DNA from: Oscillospiraceae bacterium
GTDB lineage: Bacteria; Bacillota; Clostridia; Oscillospirales; Ruminococcaceae
Direction of reading: 5' to 3'
Assembly: GCA_017545185.1 (NCBI GenBank)
Contig: JAFWQJ010000065.1
Location: 1-56,895, forward strand
Length of the DNA stretch: 56,895 nt
In this document: positions 25,197-34,185 of the stretch, in pieces
How positions within the stretch are numbered: the first letter of the stretch is position 1
Layout of the letters: each line of letters starts with the position of its first letter
The notes under the pieces: model-generated
Seen by the model: the letters and a program-made list of their open reading frames with translations, nothing else
Database searches by the model: none
Told to the model about the DNA's origin: nothing
Made by a program: the position numbers and the translations under genes

Positions 25197-27983
25197 TTAC
25201 TGCTTATCCGCGTTGATCCCGAGCAACTGCTCCCATGTGACCTTCTTTCCCGCAACGGTATTTTCCGTGTAGTATTTGAGAAGCAGCTGTGCGTCCTCGA
25301 CGCTGATCACGCCGTTTTCGTCCACATCTCCGGCCTTGATCTGCACCGCAGTCAGCCCCATTTCATTGCCCGCGATCCGCTCGGTATAGGCCTTCAGCAC
25401 GGTCTGTGCATCGTCCACGCTGACGTTATCGTCGCCGTTCACATCGCCCCGGATATACAGCAACTCGAACGGATAGCCGTATTTTTCCGCATGAGCCTGC
25501 GCGGTGCTGCCGCCGTATCCGATGACAGCCGCCCCCGCAGGGATCGTTTTCTCCGAATCCGCGATCCCGCAGTCACGCGCCTGAATACAGATCTCTTTCA
25601 GGCCCGCGCAGCCGGAGACCGTGTTTGCACCGATCTCCGTGACCGTTTTCGGAAGGACGATCTTCGTCACGGCGGATTTATCGAATGCCTTGTCCGGAAC
25701 GGCCGTGACGCCCTCGCGGAATATCACTTCCAGTTCCTCGCCGGTCGTGCGGAAAGCCGTCGCTGCAATTGTCTCAATATTTTTGCCGATCGAAACGGTT
25801 TTCAGCAGCGGGCAGTCGGCGAATGCGCCCTGCTCCGGATAGGCGCCGCACTGGATCTCCCTGACGGAATCCGGCAGCGTAACGGATTCCAGCTGACTGC
25901 AGCGCCGGAAGCATTCCGACGGGATGACCGCCGCGCCTTCTGCGACCGTCACGGTTTTCAGCGAACCGCAGGACGCAAACGCCTCTGCGCCGAAGGAACA
26001 GCCGGGGAGCTCCGCAGCGGTCAGACCGGTGCCTGCAAATGCCCGTCTGCCGATCTCTTTCACCGAAGCCGGGAAATTGCATTCTTTCAATGACGAACAG
26101 CCGTCAAATGCAGAGGCATTGACAGCGGTCAGCGTCTCCGGCAGGACGACCTTTGCAAGCTCCGTGCGCGATTTGAACGCGCCCTCCGGAACAGCCGTGA
26201 CGCCCTCGCGGAAGGTCACCTCCAGAATGCCCTCGCCGGTCGTGCGGAAAGCGGTCGCCGCGATCGCCTCAATATTCTTGCCGAGCGATACGGTTTTCAG
26301 CAGCGGGCAGTCGGCGAATGCGCCCTGCTCCGAATAGGCGCCGCAAAGGATCTCTTTGACGGAATCCGGCAGCGTGACGGATTCCAGCTGACTGCAGCGC
26401 CGGAAGCATTCCGACGGGATGACCTCCGCGCCTTCTGCGACCGTCACGGTTTTCAGCGAACCGCAGGACGCGAACGCCTCTGCGCCAAAGGAACAGCCGG
26501 GGAGCTCCGCAGCGGTCAGACCGGTGCCTGCAAAAGCCCGTCTGCCGATTTCCTTCACCGAAGCCGGGAAATTGCAATCTGTCAGCGATGAGCAGCCGTC
26601 AAATGCAGAAGCATTGACTGCGGTCAGCGTCTCCGGCAGGACGACCTTCGCAAGCTCGGTGCGCGATTTGAACGCACTCTCCGGAACAGCCGTCACGCCC
26701 TCGCGGAAGGTCACCTCCAGAATGCCCTCGCCGGTCGTGCGGAAGGCCGTCGATGCGATCGCCCCGATATTTTTGCCGATCGAAACGGTTTTCAGCAGCG
26801 GACAGTCGGCGAATGCGCCCTGATCCGAATAGCCGCCGCACCGGATCTCTTTGACGGAATCCGGCAGCGTGACAGATTCCAGCCCCTTGCAGTGCCGGAA
26901 GCATTCCGACGGGATGATCTCCGCGCCTTCTGCGACCGTCACGGTTTTCAGCGAACTGCAGGACACGAACGCCTCTGCGCCGAAGGAACAGCCGGGCAGC
27001 GCCGCAGCGGTCAGACCGGACCCGGCAAAGCCGCGCCTGCCGATCTCCTTCAGCAAAGCCGGAAAATCACATTCTGTCAGCGACGTACAGCCTTCAAATG
27101 CGGAAGCATTGACAGCAGTCAGCGTCTCCGGCAGAATGACCTTTGCAAGCTCGGTGCGCAATTTGAACGCGCCCTCCGGAACAGCGGTCACGCCCTCGCG
27201 GAAGGTCACCTCCAGAATACCGTCACCGGTCGTGCGGAAGGCCGTTGACGCGATCGCCCCGATATTTTTGCCGATCGAAACGGTTTTCAGCAGCGGACAG
27301 TCGGCAAATGCGCCCTGATCCGAATACGCGCCGCACCGGATCTCTTTGACGGAATCCGGCAGCGTGACAGATTCCAGCACCTTGCAGTGCCGGAAGCATT
27401 CCGACGGGATGCTCTCTGTCCCCTCCCCGACCGTCACGGTTTTCAGCGATGCGCAGCCCGAAAACGCCTCATTTCCGAGCGTGCAGCCCGGCAGCGTGAG
27501 TGCGGTCAGACCGCTGTTTTTGAACGCGCCGCCGCCGACCGATTCCAGCGACTTCGGCAGCGTGACCGTCTGCAGCGCAGTACAGCCGAGGAACGCATTG
27601 TTCCCGATCGCGGTGACGGTCTCCGGCAGCGTCACTTCGGCGAGTGCCGTGCATCCGCTGAACAATCCGGCGCCGACCGCCGTGATGACGTTCTTGCTGT
27701 CTGTATTTTTGAGGACGGCCTTCTGAATTTTCCCTGTATGGGAGCCGAACGGCTTGCCGGAGACGTCAGCCATGTCGCCGGAGCCGGTGACCGTCAGCGT
27801 CCCGTCCCCGTCCAGCGTCCATGTCAGCTTCTCCCCGAGCGTCCCCTCAGCGGCAGGGGTCTGTTCGTCCGCCGCGGCATTCACGGCTGCCGTGAACGGT
27901 ACCGCGGATGCCGGAAGCGCCGATGCTGCCGATGCCAGCATGAGAAACGCGGTCAGAACAGATGTATAACGGATCAGTTTCAT
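25197..27983 (-). CDS. Secreted leucine-rich (BspA-like) protein with dockerin
   Basis: 928 aa. ATG 27983 has AAAGGAG; an in-frame upstream ATG would read through the promoter. Signal peptide about 1-23. The N-terminal module (LTWTLDGDGTLTVTGSGDM) is typical of BspA-like proteins. A long LRR_5 solenoid follows, in which four 165-residue supra-repeats are recognisable by their GCSFGAEAF or GCTLGNEAF starts and LKTVSIGKNIGAIASTAFRT cores. The end (about 862-928) is a type I dockerin with loops DVNGDDNVSVDDAQTVLKAY and DVDENGVISVEDAQLLLKYY. The preceding YGGSTAQAHAEKYGYPFEL is the usual cap of these solenoids. Likely a binding or adhesion protein displayed on a cohesin; ligand unknown. Divergent from the C1 protease at 28319. 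Confidence 0.92.
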   Translation of the reverse strand: MKLIRYTSVLTAFLMLASAASALPASAVPFTAAVNAAADEQTPAAEGTLGEKLTWTLDGDGTLTVTGSGDMADVSGKPFGSHTGKIQKAVLKNTDSKNVITAVGAGLFSGCTALAEVTLPETVTAIGNNAFLGCTALQTVTLPKSLESVGGGAFKNSGLTALTLPGCTLGNEAFSGCASLKTVTVGEGTESIPSECFRHCKVLESVTLPDSVKEIRCGAYSDQGAFADCPLLKTVSIGKNIGAIASTAFRTTGDGILEVTFREGVTAVPEGAFKLRTELAKVILPETLTAVNASAFEGCTSLTECDFPALLKEIGRRGFAGSGLTAAALPGCSFGAEAFVSCSSLKTVTVAEGAEIIPSECFRHCKGLESVTLPDSVKEIRCGGYSDQGAFADCPLLKTVSIGKNIGAIASTAFRTTGEGILEVTFREGVTAVPESAFKSRTELAKVVLPETLTAVNASAFDGCSSLTDCNFPASVKEIGRRAFAGTGLTAAELPGCSFGAEAFASCGSLKTVTVAEGAEVIPSECFRRCSQLESVTLPDSVKEILCGAYSEQGAFADCPLLKTVSLGKNIEAIAATAFRTTGEGILEVTFREGVTAVPEGAFKSRTELAKVVLPETLTAVNASAFDGCSSLKECNFPASVKEIGRRAFAGTGLTAAELPGCSFGAEAFASCGSLKTVTVAEGAAVIPSECFRRCSQLESVTLPDSVREIQCGAYPEQGAFADCPLLKTVSIGKNIETIAATAFRTTGEELEVIFREGVTAVPDKAFDKSAVTKIVLPKTVTEIGANTVSGCAGLKEICIQARDCGIADSEKTIPAGAAVIGYGGSTAQAHAEKYGYPFELLYIRGDVNGDDNVSVDDAQTVLKAYTERIAGNEMGLTAVQIKAGDVDENGVISVEDAQLLLKYYTENTVAGKKVTWEQLLGINADKQ
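25645..27480. repeat. Tandem 495-bp repeats inside the dockerin leucine-rich gene
   Basis: The landmark CGGTTTTCAGCAGCGG recurs at 25796, 26291, 26786 and 27281, exactly 495 bp apart. The intervening DNA is highly similar, least so in the outer units. The boundaries given are approximate. In protein terms each unit is 165 residues. Confidence 0.9.
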
Positions 27984-28034
27984 ATATTCTCCTTTTGCAA
28001 AAAGCGGTGCGCCCGAAGGCGCGCAGATATTTAT

Positions 28035-28063
28035 ATTATAGCACAGAATGCGGCCGATTGCAA
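28035..28063 (-). promoter_or_regulatory. Promoter of the dockerin leucine-rich gene
   Basis: On the - strand: TTGCAA (28063-28058), 17-bp spacer, TATAAT (28040-28035). Confidence 0.78.
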
Positions 28064-28087
28064 GATTTTTCAACATGAAGGCAGCGC

Positions 28088-28188
28088 CGTGCATTTCGTC
28101 GCGGATGAAATGCACAGACCGTTCATCCGGAAAAACGGGATTTCGTCCTCAAAAAGCGGGATTACGTCGCGAAATACGGCATTCTGTC
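28088..28188 (+). repeat. Phased 12-bp motif array B (candidate activator sites)
   Basis: Copies related to CGGSATTTCRTC end at 28100, 28127 (partial, CCGTTCATC), 28147, 28168 and 28188. The last four are spaced 20, 21 and 20 bp. The first copy forms a near-perfect inverted repeat with GATGAAATGCAC (28104-28115). A 24-bp run at 28093-28116 is identical to 10156-10179 in array A. The array ends 8 bp before the -35 at 28197, exactly as in array A. Confidence 0.75.
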
Positions 28189-28196
28189 GGATTCTA

Positions 28197-28225
28197 TTGA
28201 CTTGTCGGTTTTCTTATGTTATCAT
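28197..28225 (+). promoter_or_regulatory. Promoter downstream of array B
   Basis: TTGACT (28197-28202), 17-bp spacer, TATCAT (28220-28225), driving the C1 protease gene at 28319. Confidence 0.75.
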
Positions 28226-28318
28226 TTTACATAACAGGCAATATGACACCAATTTCAGGCATCCGGGTTCTGTCACATACAACCGCAGCAAACATGAATC
28301 GGGAAAGGAAATACGCTT

Positions 28319-30028
28319 ATGAAACAAATACGCAAATTCACCGCCGCAGTCATGTCATGTATCCTCTGCAGCACCGTTATGCCGTTCTCCGTCTTTGCCG
28401 AGGAACCGGCCGGCACCGCTGCAGAGCTGCCTGCAAAGTATGACCCGCGGACAGAGGAACCGGAGATCCTGACCGCCGTCAAGAATCAGACCTCTCCGAT
28501 CTGCTGGTCGTATTCCTCGCTTGGCTGCATTGAGTCAAACCTCATCAAAAAGGGCTATGCCGACAACACGCTCAATCTGTCGGAAGCGCACCTGATCTGG
28601 TTCTCCCGCGGAAAGGACTCGCCGGACGACCCTGACGACCCGCGCCACGGCGGCGGCAAGAATCTCGGCAAAGAAGCTTACAGGACCGGCAGCTATACGA
28701 TCAATACCATTGCGGCGCTGGCGGCATGGCAGGGCATCGTCACGGACAGCGATGCGCTCACGCTCACGCAGACCCCGGTCATGGCCGAATCCGAGCGTTA
28801 CCGTTCGGCTGCACATCTGCAGAACGCGGATTATTACAAAGCGTCTGAAAAAGACGGGATCAAAGCAAGCATCCTGAAAAACGGCCCGATGATCCTCGGC
28901 TATTTCTGCGCAGAGAACTATCCGCTCTCCGCAAAAGCCGGTTACTACAACGCAGATACCACAATGGAAGCGGCACGGAGAAGTGATCTGGCCGGCGGCT
29001 GGCATTCCGTCATGGTCGTCGGCTGGGACGATACCTATTCCAAGGATAATTTCACGGTCCCGGCACCCGGCGACGGCGCATGGATCATCAAGAACAGCTA
29101 CGGCAATTTCCAGCGTTCCGAGAACGGATATTTCTATATGAGCTATTATGAGCCGACGATCGACGAGGTCGTATCCGTTGACATGGAACCGGTCACGAAT
29201 TACGGTGCCGTCCGCAGCTATGACTGCTCCGATCTGTCAACGACATACTTTGCGGAGAAGAACTGCGGCCTGATGCTCGCGAATGTCTTTGAAGCGAAGG
29301 AGCCGGAAACGGTCACTGCCGTCGGATTCTTCTCAGCCGAGCAGATCCCGGAATGCAAGATCTGCGTATACAAACTGGATCCGGATGCGGAAAACCCGGA
29401 GGACGGCACGCCTGCGATCGAAATGACCGCAGACATCGCGCACAAGGGCTACCATACGATCAAGCTGCCGGAGAGCTTCAAAGCCGAGGCCGGACAGAAA
29501 TATTCCGTGACCGTCAGAATGCCGGTCGAGACCATTCAGCCGGCAATCCTGGATACCGGCTGTTATAAAGCAGGCGTATCGTATTACAGATTCTATACGG
29601 CGGAAGAAGAAAAGCCGTGGAAGGACTGCTTCCGTGCAGGGCGCGGCGACTGCACCGTTCATGTGTATACCGAATACACCGGCGAGGAAAAAGACCCGTT
29701 CATCAAAAACGCGGACGGCACGCTGATCGACGCCTATCCGGAGCCGCTGATGCGGGAGACGCTGAGAGAACTTGACACGAATCATGACGGATATTTCTCG
29801 CGGGAGGAAAGCGCTGCTTCCTACACAGGCGTGATCTATGATATCAACCGGGACGGCCTGTCCGATTCCAGAGACCTGACGCTCCTGAAGCGTGCGATCC
29901 TCGGCCTGCAGGAATCCGGCTCCGGCTATGACTGGAAAGAGGCAGATATCGACATCAACTGCGTGTATGAATATAACGATGTACACATTCTGAAATGCTG
30001 GACGCTCCAGAAGTCCACGAAAGAATGA
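28319..30028 (+). CDS. Secreted C1 papain-like cysteine protease with dockerin (paralogue)
   Basis: 569 aa. Signal peptide 1-27 (ends SVFA). C1A peptidase with Cys62 in TSPICWSYSSLG, His229 in GGWHSVMVVGW and Asn259 in IIKNSYGN. There is almost no propeptide between the signal peptide and the catalytic domain (LPAKYDPRTEEPE starts at about 40). A lectin-like beta-sandwich follows (about 290-410, TNYGAVRSYDCSD). The end is a dockerin (about 480-560) with loops DTNHDGYFSREES and DINRDGLSDSRDLTLLKRAI; the second half is followed by a third Asp-rich stretch (DIDINCVYEYNDVHIL). The order matches the enzyme at 8344-10143. Ribosome site AAAGGA. It sits behind phased array B and therefore probably shares control with the transglutaminase-like gene at 10470. 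Confidence 0.93.
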   Translation: MKQIRKFTAAVMSCILCSTVMPFSVFAEEPAGTAAELPAKYDPRTEEPEILTAVKNQTSPICWSYSSLGCIESNLIKKGYADNTLNLSEAHLIWFSRGKDSPDDPDDPRHGGGKNLGKEAYRTGSYTINTIAALAAWQGIVTDSDALTLTQTPVMAESERYRSAAHLQNADYYKASEKDGIKASILKNGPMILGYFCAENYPLSAKAGYYNADTTMEAARRSDLAGGWHSVMVVGWDDTYSKDNFTVPAPGDGAWIIKNSYGNFQRSENGYFYMSYYEPTIDEVVSVDMEPVTNYGAVRSYDCSDLSTTYFAEKNCGLMLANVFEAKEPETVTAVGFFSAEQIPECKICVYKLDPDAENPEDGTPAIEMTADIAHKGYHTIKLPESFKAEAGQKYSVTVRMPVETIQPAILDTGCYKAGVSYYRFYTAEEEKPWKDCFRAGRGDCTVHVYTEYTGEEKDPFIKNADGTLIDAYPEPLMRETLRELDTNHDGYFSREESAASYTGVIYDINRDGLSDSRDLTLLKRAILGLQESGSGYDWKEADIDINCVYEYNDVHILKCWTLQKSTKE

Positions 30029-30033
30029 TCTCA

Positions 30034-30073
30034 GCGGACCGCACCTGTTCTGATCCCGGGTGCGGTCCGTTTT
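30034..30073 (+). terminator. Terminator of the C1 protease gene
   Basis: CGGACCGCACC (30035-30045) pairs with GGTGCGGTCCG (30059-30069), followed by TTTTT. Confidence 0.9.
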
Positions 30074-30106
30074 TCGGCAGATCAGGCCTTTTTTACCGAT
30101 TTATCA

Positions 30107-30135
30107 TTGACTTTCGCGCCGGAATCATGTATAAT
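30107..30135 (+). promoter_or_regulatory. Sigma-A promoter
   Basis: TTGACT (30107-30112), 17-bp spacer, TATAAT (30130-30135). Confidence 0.82.
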
Positions 30136-30225
30136 AAAGTTGAGCGTTCCTGACACGGGTGGCAGGACGCCGACAGACGTTTCCGGGAGGGGGAACGATC
30201 CATGATATGTACAGGAGGGGTCATC

Positions 30226-31377
30226 ATGAAAACAAGCAAAAGCGTTCTGAGGGTCACGGCGATCCTCGCCGCCGTCATGCTGACAGGCGGAATGTCTCTC
30301 GCCGCAAAGCCGGTGATTCTCTCTGCTGCGCCGATCACGGCATACGCAGAAGAAGAAGGCACATTCGCGAAGAATGACACGTTTGAATACAAGAAGTATT
30401 CCCAGTATGTTGAGGTCACGCGTACTTTTCGTGATTCCGATACGCTGGAGATCCCGTCCCAGATTGACGGACTGCCGGTCAAAAAGATCGGTATCTACGG
30501 TTTCCAGCTCTGCAAGGCAAAAACAATCATATTCCCGGATACGCTGGAAGAGATCGGACCGTATGCATTCGGTATGTGCGAGAACCTTGAATCCGTAACA
30601 TTCCCGGATTCGGTGAAGGTCATCAAGTTCCACGCGTTTGAATGCTGCCCGAAACTCTCGGAGATCAACTTCCCCGCAGATCCGGTCTGGACCGGCGACT
30701 TCACCTTCGATGAGACACCGTGGCTGGAAGCACAGCGCAAAAAGGATCCGCTGGTCATTGTCAATGGCTCGGTGATCGACGGCAGGACCTGCACGGGCGA
30801 TGTCGTGATCCCGAAGGGCGTGACCTATGTCGCGACCGGCGCATTCTCCAAGAATGAGAAGATCACATCGGTCAAATTCCCGGCCAGCGTGAAGCATCTG
30901 CAGGAAAACACATTCTGGCAGTGCTCCGCTCTGACCTCGGTCGAGATGCCGGGCGTCACCGAACTGGGATTCGGCGTGTTCGGCGACTGCGACAAGCTGA
31001 CGGATCTGAAGATCTCCGGCAAGCTGACAAAGATCGACCAGTACACCTTCACGGATAACGACGCCTCTGCGACGATCACGTTCTACGGCAGTCAGTCTGC
31101 ATGGAACAGCGTGCAGAAGCCGGACGGCGATGCCTTCCTGCAGCGTGCAAGACTGGTATTCGACGAGAGCTATCAGGAACCGCAGGATGAGGTCATCGGC
31201 GACATCAACGCGGACGGCCAGTGCGATTCCGCCGACGCCGTGCTGCTGCAGAAGCATCTGCTGACGATCGAGTTCCTGAATGAGGAAAAGGCAAAGATCG
31301 CCGATCTGGACAAGAACGGCAAGCTGGAGGCCTCCGACCTCGCACTGCTCAAGCAGAACATTCTCAAGAACAGATAA
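30226..31377 (+). CDS. Secreted leucine-rich protein with dockerin
   Basis: 383 aa from ATG 30226 (ribosome site GGAGGGG). An in-frame ATG at 30202 also has a GGAGG and would add eight residues. Signal peptide about 1-44. LRR_5/BspA-type repeats at about 70-310 (VKKIGIYGFQLCKAKTIIFP, IGPYAFGMCENLESVTFPDS, GVFGDCDKLTDLKIS). A break at about 165-195 (PWLEAQRKKDPLVIVNGSVI) is the usual insert of this family. C-terminal dockerin at about 322-383 with loops DINADGQCDSADAVLLQKHL and DLDKNGKLEASDLALLKQNI. A compact relative of the 928-aa protein upstream. Own promoter and terminator. Display on a cohesin is inferred from the dockerin, and the ligand is unknown. Confidence 0.92.
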   Translation: MKTSKSVLRVTAILAAVMLTGGMSLAAKPVILSAAPITAYAEEEGTFAKNDTFEYKKYSQYVEVTRTFRDSDTLEIPSQIDGLPVKKIGIYGFQLCKAKTIIFPDTLEEIGPYAFGMCENLESVTFPDSVKVIKFHAFECCPKLSEINFPADPVWTGDFTFDETPWLEAQRKKDPLVIVNGSVIDGRTCTGDVVIPKGVTYVATGAFSKNEKITSVKFPASVKHLQENTFWQCSALTSVEMPGVTELGFGVFGDCDKLTDLKISGKLTKIDQYTFTDNDASATITFYGSQSAWNSVQKPDGDAFLQRARLVFDESYQEPQDEVIGDINADGQCDSADAVLLQKHLLTIEFLNEEKAKIADLDKNGKLEASDLALLKQNILKNR

Positions 31378-31392
31378 CGTACCCAAACAGGC

Positions 31393-31428
31393 AGCCCCTC
31401 CGGAAGCGGATTCCGGAGGGGCTTTTGT
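31393..31428 (+). terminator. Terminator between convergent operons
   Basis: AGCCCCTCCGG ... CCGGAGGGGCT followed by TTTGTG. It ends 2 bp before the stop of the leftward sortase gene, so it may also close the leftward pilus operon. Confidence 0.85.
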
Positions 31429-31429
31429 G

Positions 31430-32257
31430 TTATTGTCTACGTGACTTTTTGTTTCCGAAAACGATCAGCAGGATATACAGGATCAGCAGCACAGGCGCAC
31501 CGAGAATCGGTGCAACGATCACCGGTGTTATGCGGTATGCCTCATTCCGGTAGTAAACACGGCGTTCCTCTATTTCGTCATTCTGAACGCGCTTTGCCCG
31601 TACAAACAGCCGCTGCGTATTGATGCCGTATGGCGTACAGGTGAACAGCGTGCAGAGATCCTTTCCCTTTTCAATCTGCAGATCATCAACCTCATACGGC
31701 TCAACGGTTTTGGTTTTCACCACCTGATATGTGAATACTTCGGACAGGATCGTGATCGTGAAGCGGTCGCCGGGTTCCAGCTTGTCAAGGTCGGAAAAGA
31801 GCCTTGCATTCGGCAGACCTCTGTGACCCGAAAGCACCGTATGCGTGCCCGCACCGCCGACCGGCAGACTGCTGCCCGGCAGGTGTCCGATCGCGACCTG
31901 CAGCACCTCCGGCTCCACGGAGTGGTAAATCGGCAGCTCCAGATTGATCTTGTCAATATTCAGATAGCCCATGATGCCGGTTCCGGTGATGTCCAGCGTA
32001 TCTTCATAGCCGGAAACGCGCTCCGGATGATAAAAGCCCTCCGGGGTTTCCGCAAGCCGCTGATTATAATCCTGCGCTTCGGAAAGGATGCGTTCCCGTT
32101 CCGCAGCACGGATCTCACTCACGGCATCCTGATAATTCTGCACGACCTTCGACATATTCCGCGAATTGATATAATCGCTGACAGGCGGATACAGCATCAG
32201 TACAATGCCGGTGAAAAATGCTGCAGCCAGTCCGTATTTCAGTATTTTGTGCTTCAT
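31430..32257 (-). CDS. Class C (pilin-polymerising) sortase, leftward pilus operon
   Basis: 275 aa. Start ATG 32257 with GGA ribosome site. N-terminal transmembrane segment about 7-25, helical N-terminal region, sortase barrel with His145 (LSGHRGL), Cys207 (LFTCTPYG) and Arg216 (TQRLFV), then a second transmembrane segment at about 245-268. Two membrane segments and the TCTPYGxNTxRL signature are typical of class C enzymes, which join pilin subunits through a pilin lysine (established knowledge). A lid-like acidic/aromatic stretch precedes the barrel (GYEDTLDITG). It is the last gene of the operon, 93 bp after the backbone pilin. The second class C sortase at 41340 is its paralogue in the opposite operon. 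Confidence 0.94.
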   Translation of the reverse strand: MKHKILKYGLAAAFFTGIVLMLYPPVSDYINSRNMSKVVQNYQDAVSEIRAAERERILSEAQDYNQRLAETPEGFYHPERVSGYEDTLDITGTGIMGYLNIDKINLELPIYHSVEPEVLQVAIGHLPGSSLPVGGAGTHTVLSGHRGLPNARLFSDLDKLEPGDRFTITILSEVFTYQVVKTKTVEPYEVDDLQIEKGKDLCTLFTCTPYGINTQRLFVRAKRVQNDEIEERRVYYRNEAYRITPVIVAPILGAPVLLILYILLIVFGNKKSRRQ

Positions 32258-32350
32258 CTGCGATTCCTTTTTCGGATAAGCTTTGCAGCGGGAGGGTGAT
32301 GCCTCCCGCTGCATTGATTCATGGATTGTGTGTCATTCTGTCAGAATGTC

Positions 32351-34108
32351 TCACTTCTCAGCATCGGACATTCTCTTCTTGGTGACCAGCACGATGCCCG
32401 AGCCGACTGCCAGCATACCGCCGAGCAGGTAGAACAGCTTGGTGCCGATACCGCCGGTGGTCGGCAGGTTCGATTTCTGAATGTTCTGAACCTCGAATTC
32501 ATACTGGTAAGCAGTATTTGCTGTCAGCGGAGTGGTGCTGTCCTTTGTGACTGTCCAGTTCGGTCCGTCCAGAGTCGGTGCCGACGCGATCTTGATCGTG
32601 ACATCGGAAGCCTCCTGGTAGCCTTCCGGAACGACGATTTCTTCGATCGTATAGTCGCCGTCGCCGAGACCCGTAAAGGTCAGAACACCGTTTGCGTCAA
32701 CAAACGCTTCCACATAAACCTCACTGCCCTCGGTCGTATTCTGCGTGATCGTCGCCTGTTCCTCAAGCTTGTACTTCTGAGTCGTGGACTCATAGAGCGC
32801 GGCATCGCCCGAACCATCCTCTGTGTAGGTACCGTCCTTCAGCTTGAAGTACGAGCCGTCATCCGCCTTCACAAAGCACTTACCAACAGTGATGACCTTG
32901 TTCACGCCGTTGCCGGTGAGTCTGAACGCTGCACCTGCAAGCGGGGTACCCTTGTTGTCCTTCTTCATCAGCTTGAGTGCCGTGGTGTAGGTTTTGACCT
33001 CATCATCCGGGGTCTTGCCGGTCGGTTCACTGTCCTTCGGCTCGTCAGTTGTATTCGTGCTGTCCGTATCCGCATTCGGGTCATTGGAATACTGAAGATT
33101 GACCGTATTCGGGTTGCCTGCATCCGTGATAACAGCGTTCTCGTTCAGAGTGGCTTTATACGTGACGACGATATCTGTGCCGGGATCAACATCCTTGAAG
33201 AGATCAACGCAGTCTTTAAAAACGATCTTGAGCGTCGTACCGGTTGTAGCACTGTAAGTGCCCTGAACCAGATAGTACTGACCGTTCTTATCAGTGCCTG
33301 TGCCGTCCTCATCAAGCGTCAAAGGCGACCCGCCGAGCGTAACCGTCAGCGTATCGTCATAGGTCAGGCCCTTGGAAAGCGTATCATTCAGCACGAAGTA
33401 GTACTTGTCGTAGCCTGTCACATCGGGGCTCTTTGTTTTGATCTCATAGTTCACGGTGTCGCCGATCGAAGCGGAGTTGGCATCAACTTTTTGCGTGCCC
33501 TCCACGATCTTCTTCTCAACGCTCGGCAGAGAGTGCTTTGCGACTGCCTCGGTATCCTCGACGATCTTCAGCAGGTTTGCACTTCTGACCTTGACGCCTG
33601 CTGTTTCACCGGACACAAGCGGATCGCTTTCATCAAGGATCAGGTACCAGCCGTCAGCCAGCTCCGTGTTTGTATATTTTGTTCCGGATTTCGCCAGCGG
33701 CTTCGCTGCAGTCTTGGTCAGAACGCCTGTCTCGTTGAACACCTTTGCAAGGAGCTGGATATTGTCTGCGTCCTTGATCTTGGCGAGCTGTGCCGCAACC
33801 TGGTTGACGGTTGCATTGGAAGCAAGCTCATCAATACCGAGATCAGACTTCTTGGCATTCAGCGCAGCAATCAGAGCCGCGCCGTCGTCGGTGATCGCGT
33901 CACCCCAGTTCATATCGGAAAGGTTGCCGTCAGCATCCTTTGTACCGGTAATGAGCTGATAAGCATTGTAAGTATGCTCCGCCGGATCCGTATCAGTCAC
34001 GGTGAGCGTGGAAGCAAATGCGGTCAGGCTCATGGAAGCCATTGCGCACGGAGCGAGTGCCAGCAGGCCGGCTGTCAGCAATGCTGCAAATCTCTTACTC
34101 TTTTTCAT
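32351..34108 (-). CDS. LPXTG backbone pilin (SpaH/EbpB-like major pilin)
   Basis: 585 aa. ATG 34108 with GGAGG. Signal peptide 1-31 (ends TAFA). N-terminal domain with YQLITGTKDADG (about 45). Isopeptide-type Cna-B domains follow, with a candidate reactive Lys in ALKLMKKDNKGTPLAGAAFR and an E-box-like YTIEEIVVPEGYQ at about 495. Sorting signal LPTTG at 548-552, then a hydrophobic segment and KKR. The layout and length match major pilins of SpaA/SpaH-type fimbriae (family knowledge). Genes for the tip-type protein and the class C sortase flank it, so it should be the shaft subunit of the leftward pilus. Confidence 0.92.
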   Translation of the reverse strand: MKKSKRFAALLTAGLLALAPCAMASMSLTAFASTLTVTDTDPAEHTYNAYQLITGTKDADGNLSDMNWGDAITDDGAALIAALNAKKSDLGIDELASNATVNQVAAQLAKIKDADNIQLLAKVFNETGVLTKTAAKPLAKSGTKYTNTELADGWYLILDESDPLVSGETAGVKVRSANLLKIVEDTEAVAKHSLPSVEKKIVEGTQKVDANSASIGDTVNYEIKTKSPDVTGYDKYYFVLNDTLSKGLTYDDTLTVTLGGSPLTLDEDGTGTDKNGQYYLVQGTYSATTGTTLKIVFKDCVDLFKDVDPGTDIVVTYKATLNENAVITDAGNPNTVNLQYSNDPNADTDSTNTTDEPKDSEPTGKTPDDEVKTYTTALKLMKKDNKGTPLAGAAFRLTGNGVNKVITVGKCFVKADDGSYFKLKDGTYTEDGSGDAALYESTTQKYKLEEQATITQNTTEGSEVYVEAFVDANGVLTFTGLGDGDYTIEEIVVPEGYQEASDVTIKIASAPTLDGPNWTVTKDSTTPLTANTAYQYEFEVQNIQKSNLPTTGGIGTKLFYLLGGMLAVGSGIVLVTKKRMSDAEK

Positions 34109-34185
34109 GATAATATCCTCCAATTTCATAATCATTTTCATTTTTTCGGTGGTCGCCTTTTTCATTGCGTTACGGGAAGCTCACA

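Noticed and set aside
25645-27480. Regular repeats considered as a CRISPR-like or satellite array
   Set aside because: The 495-bp units are in-frame protein repeats with leucine-rich periodicity; there are no spacers or cas genes.
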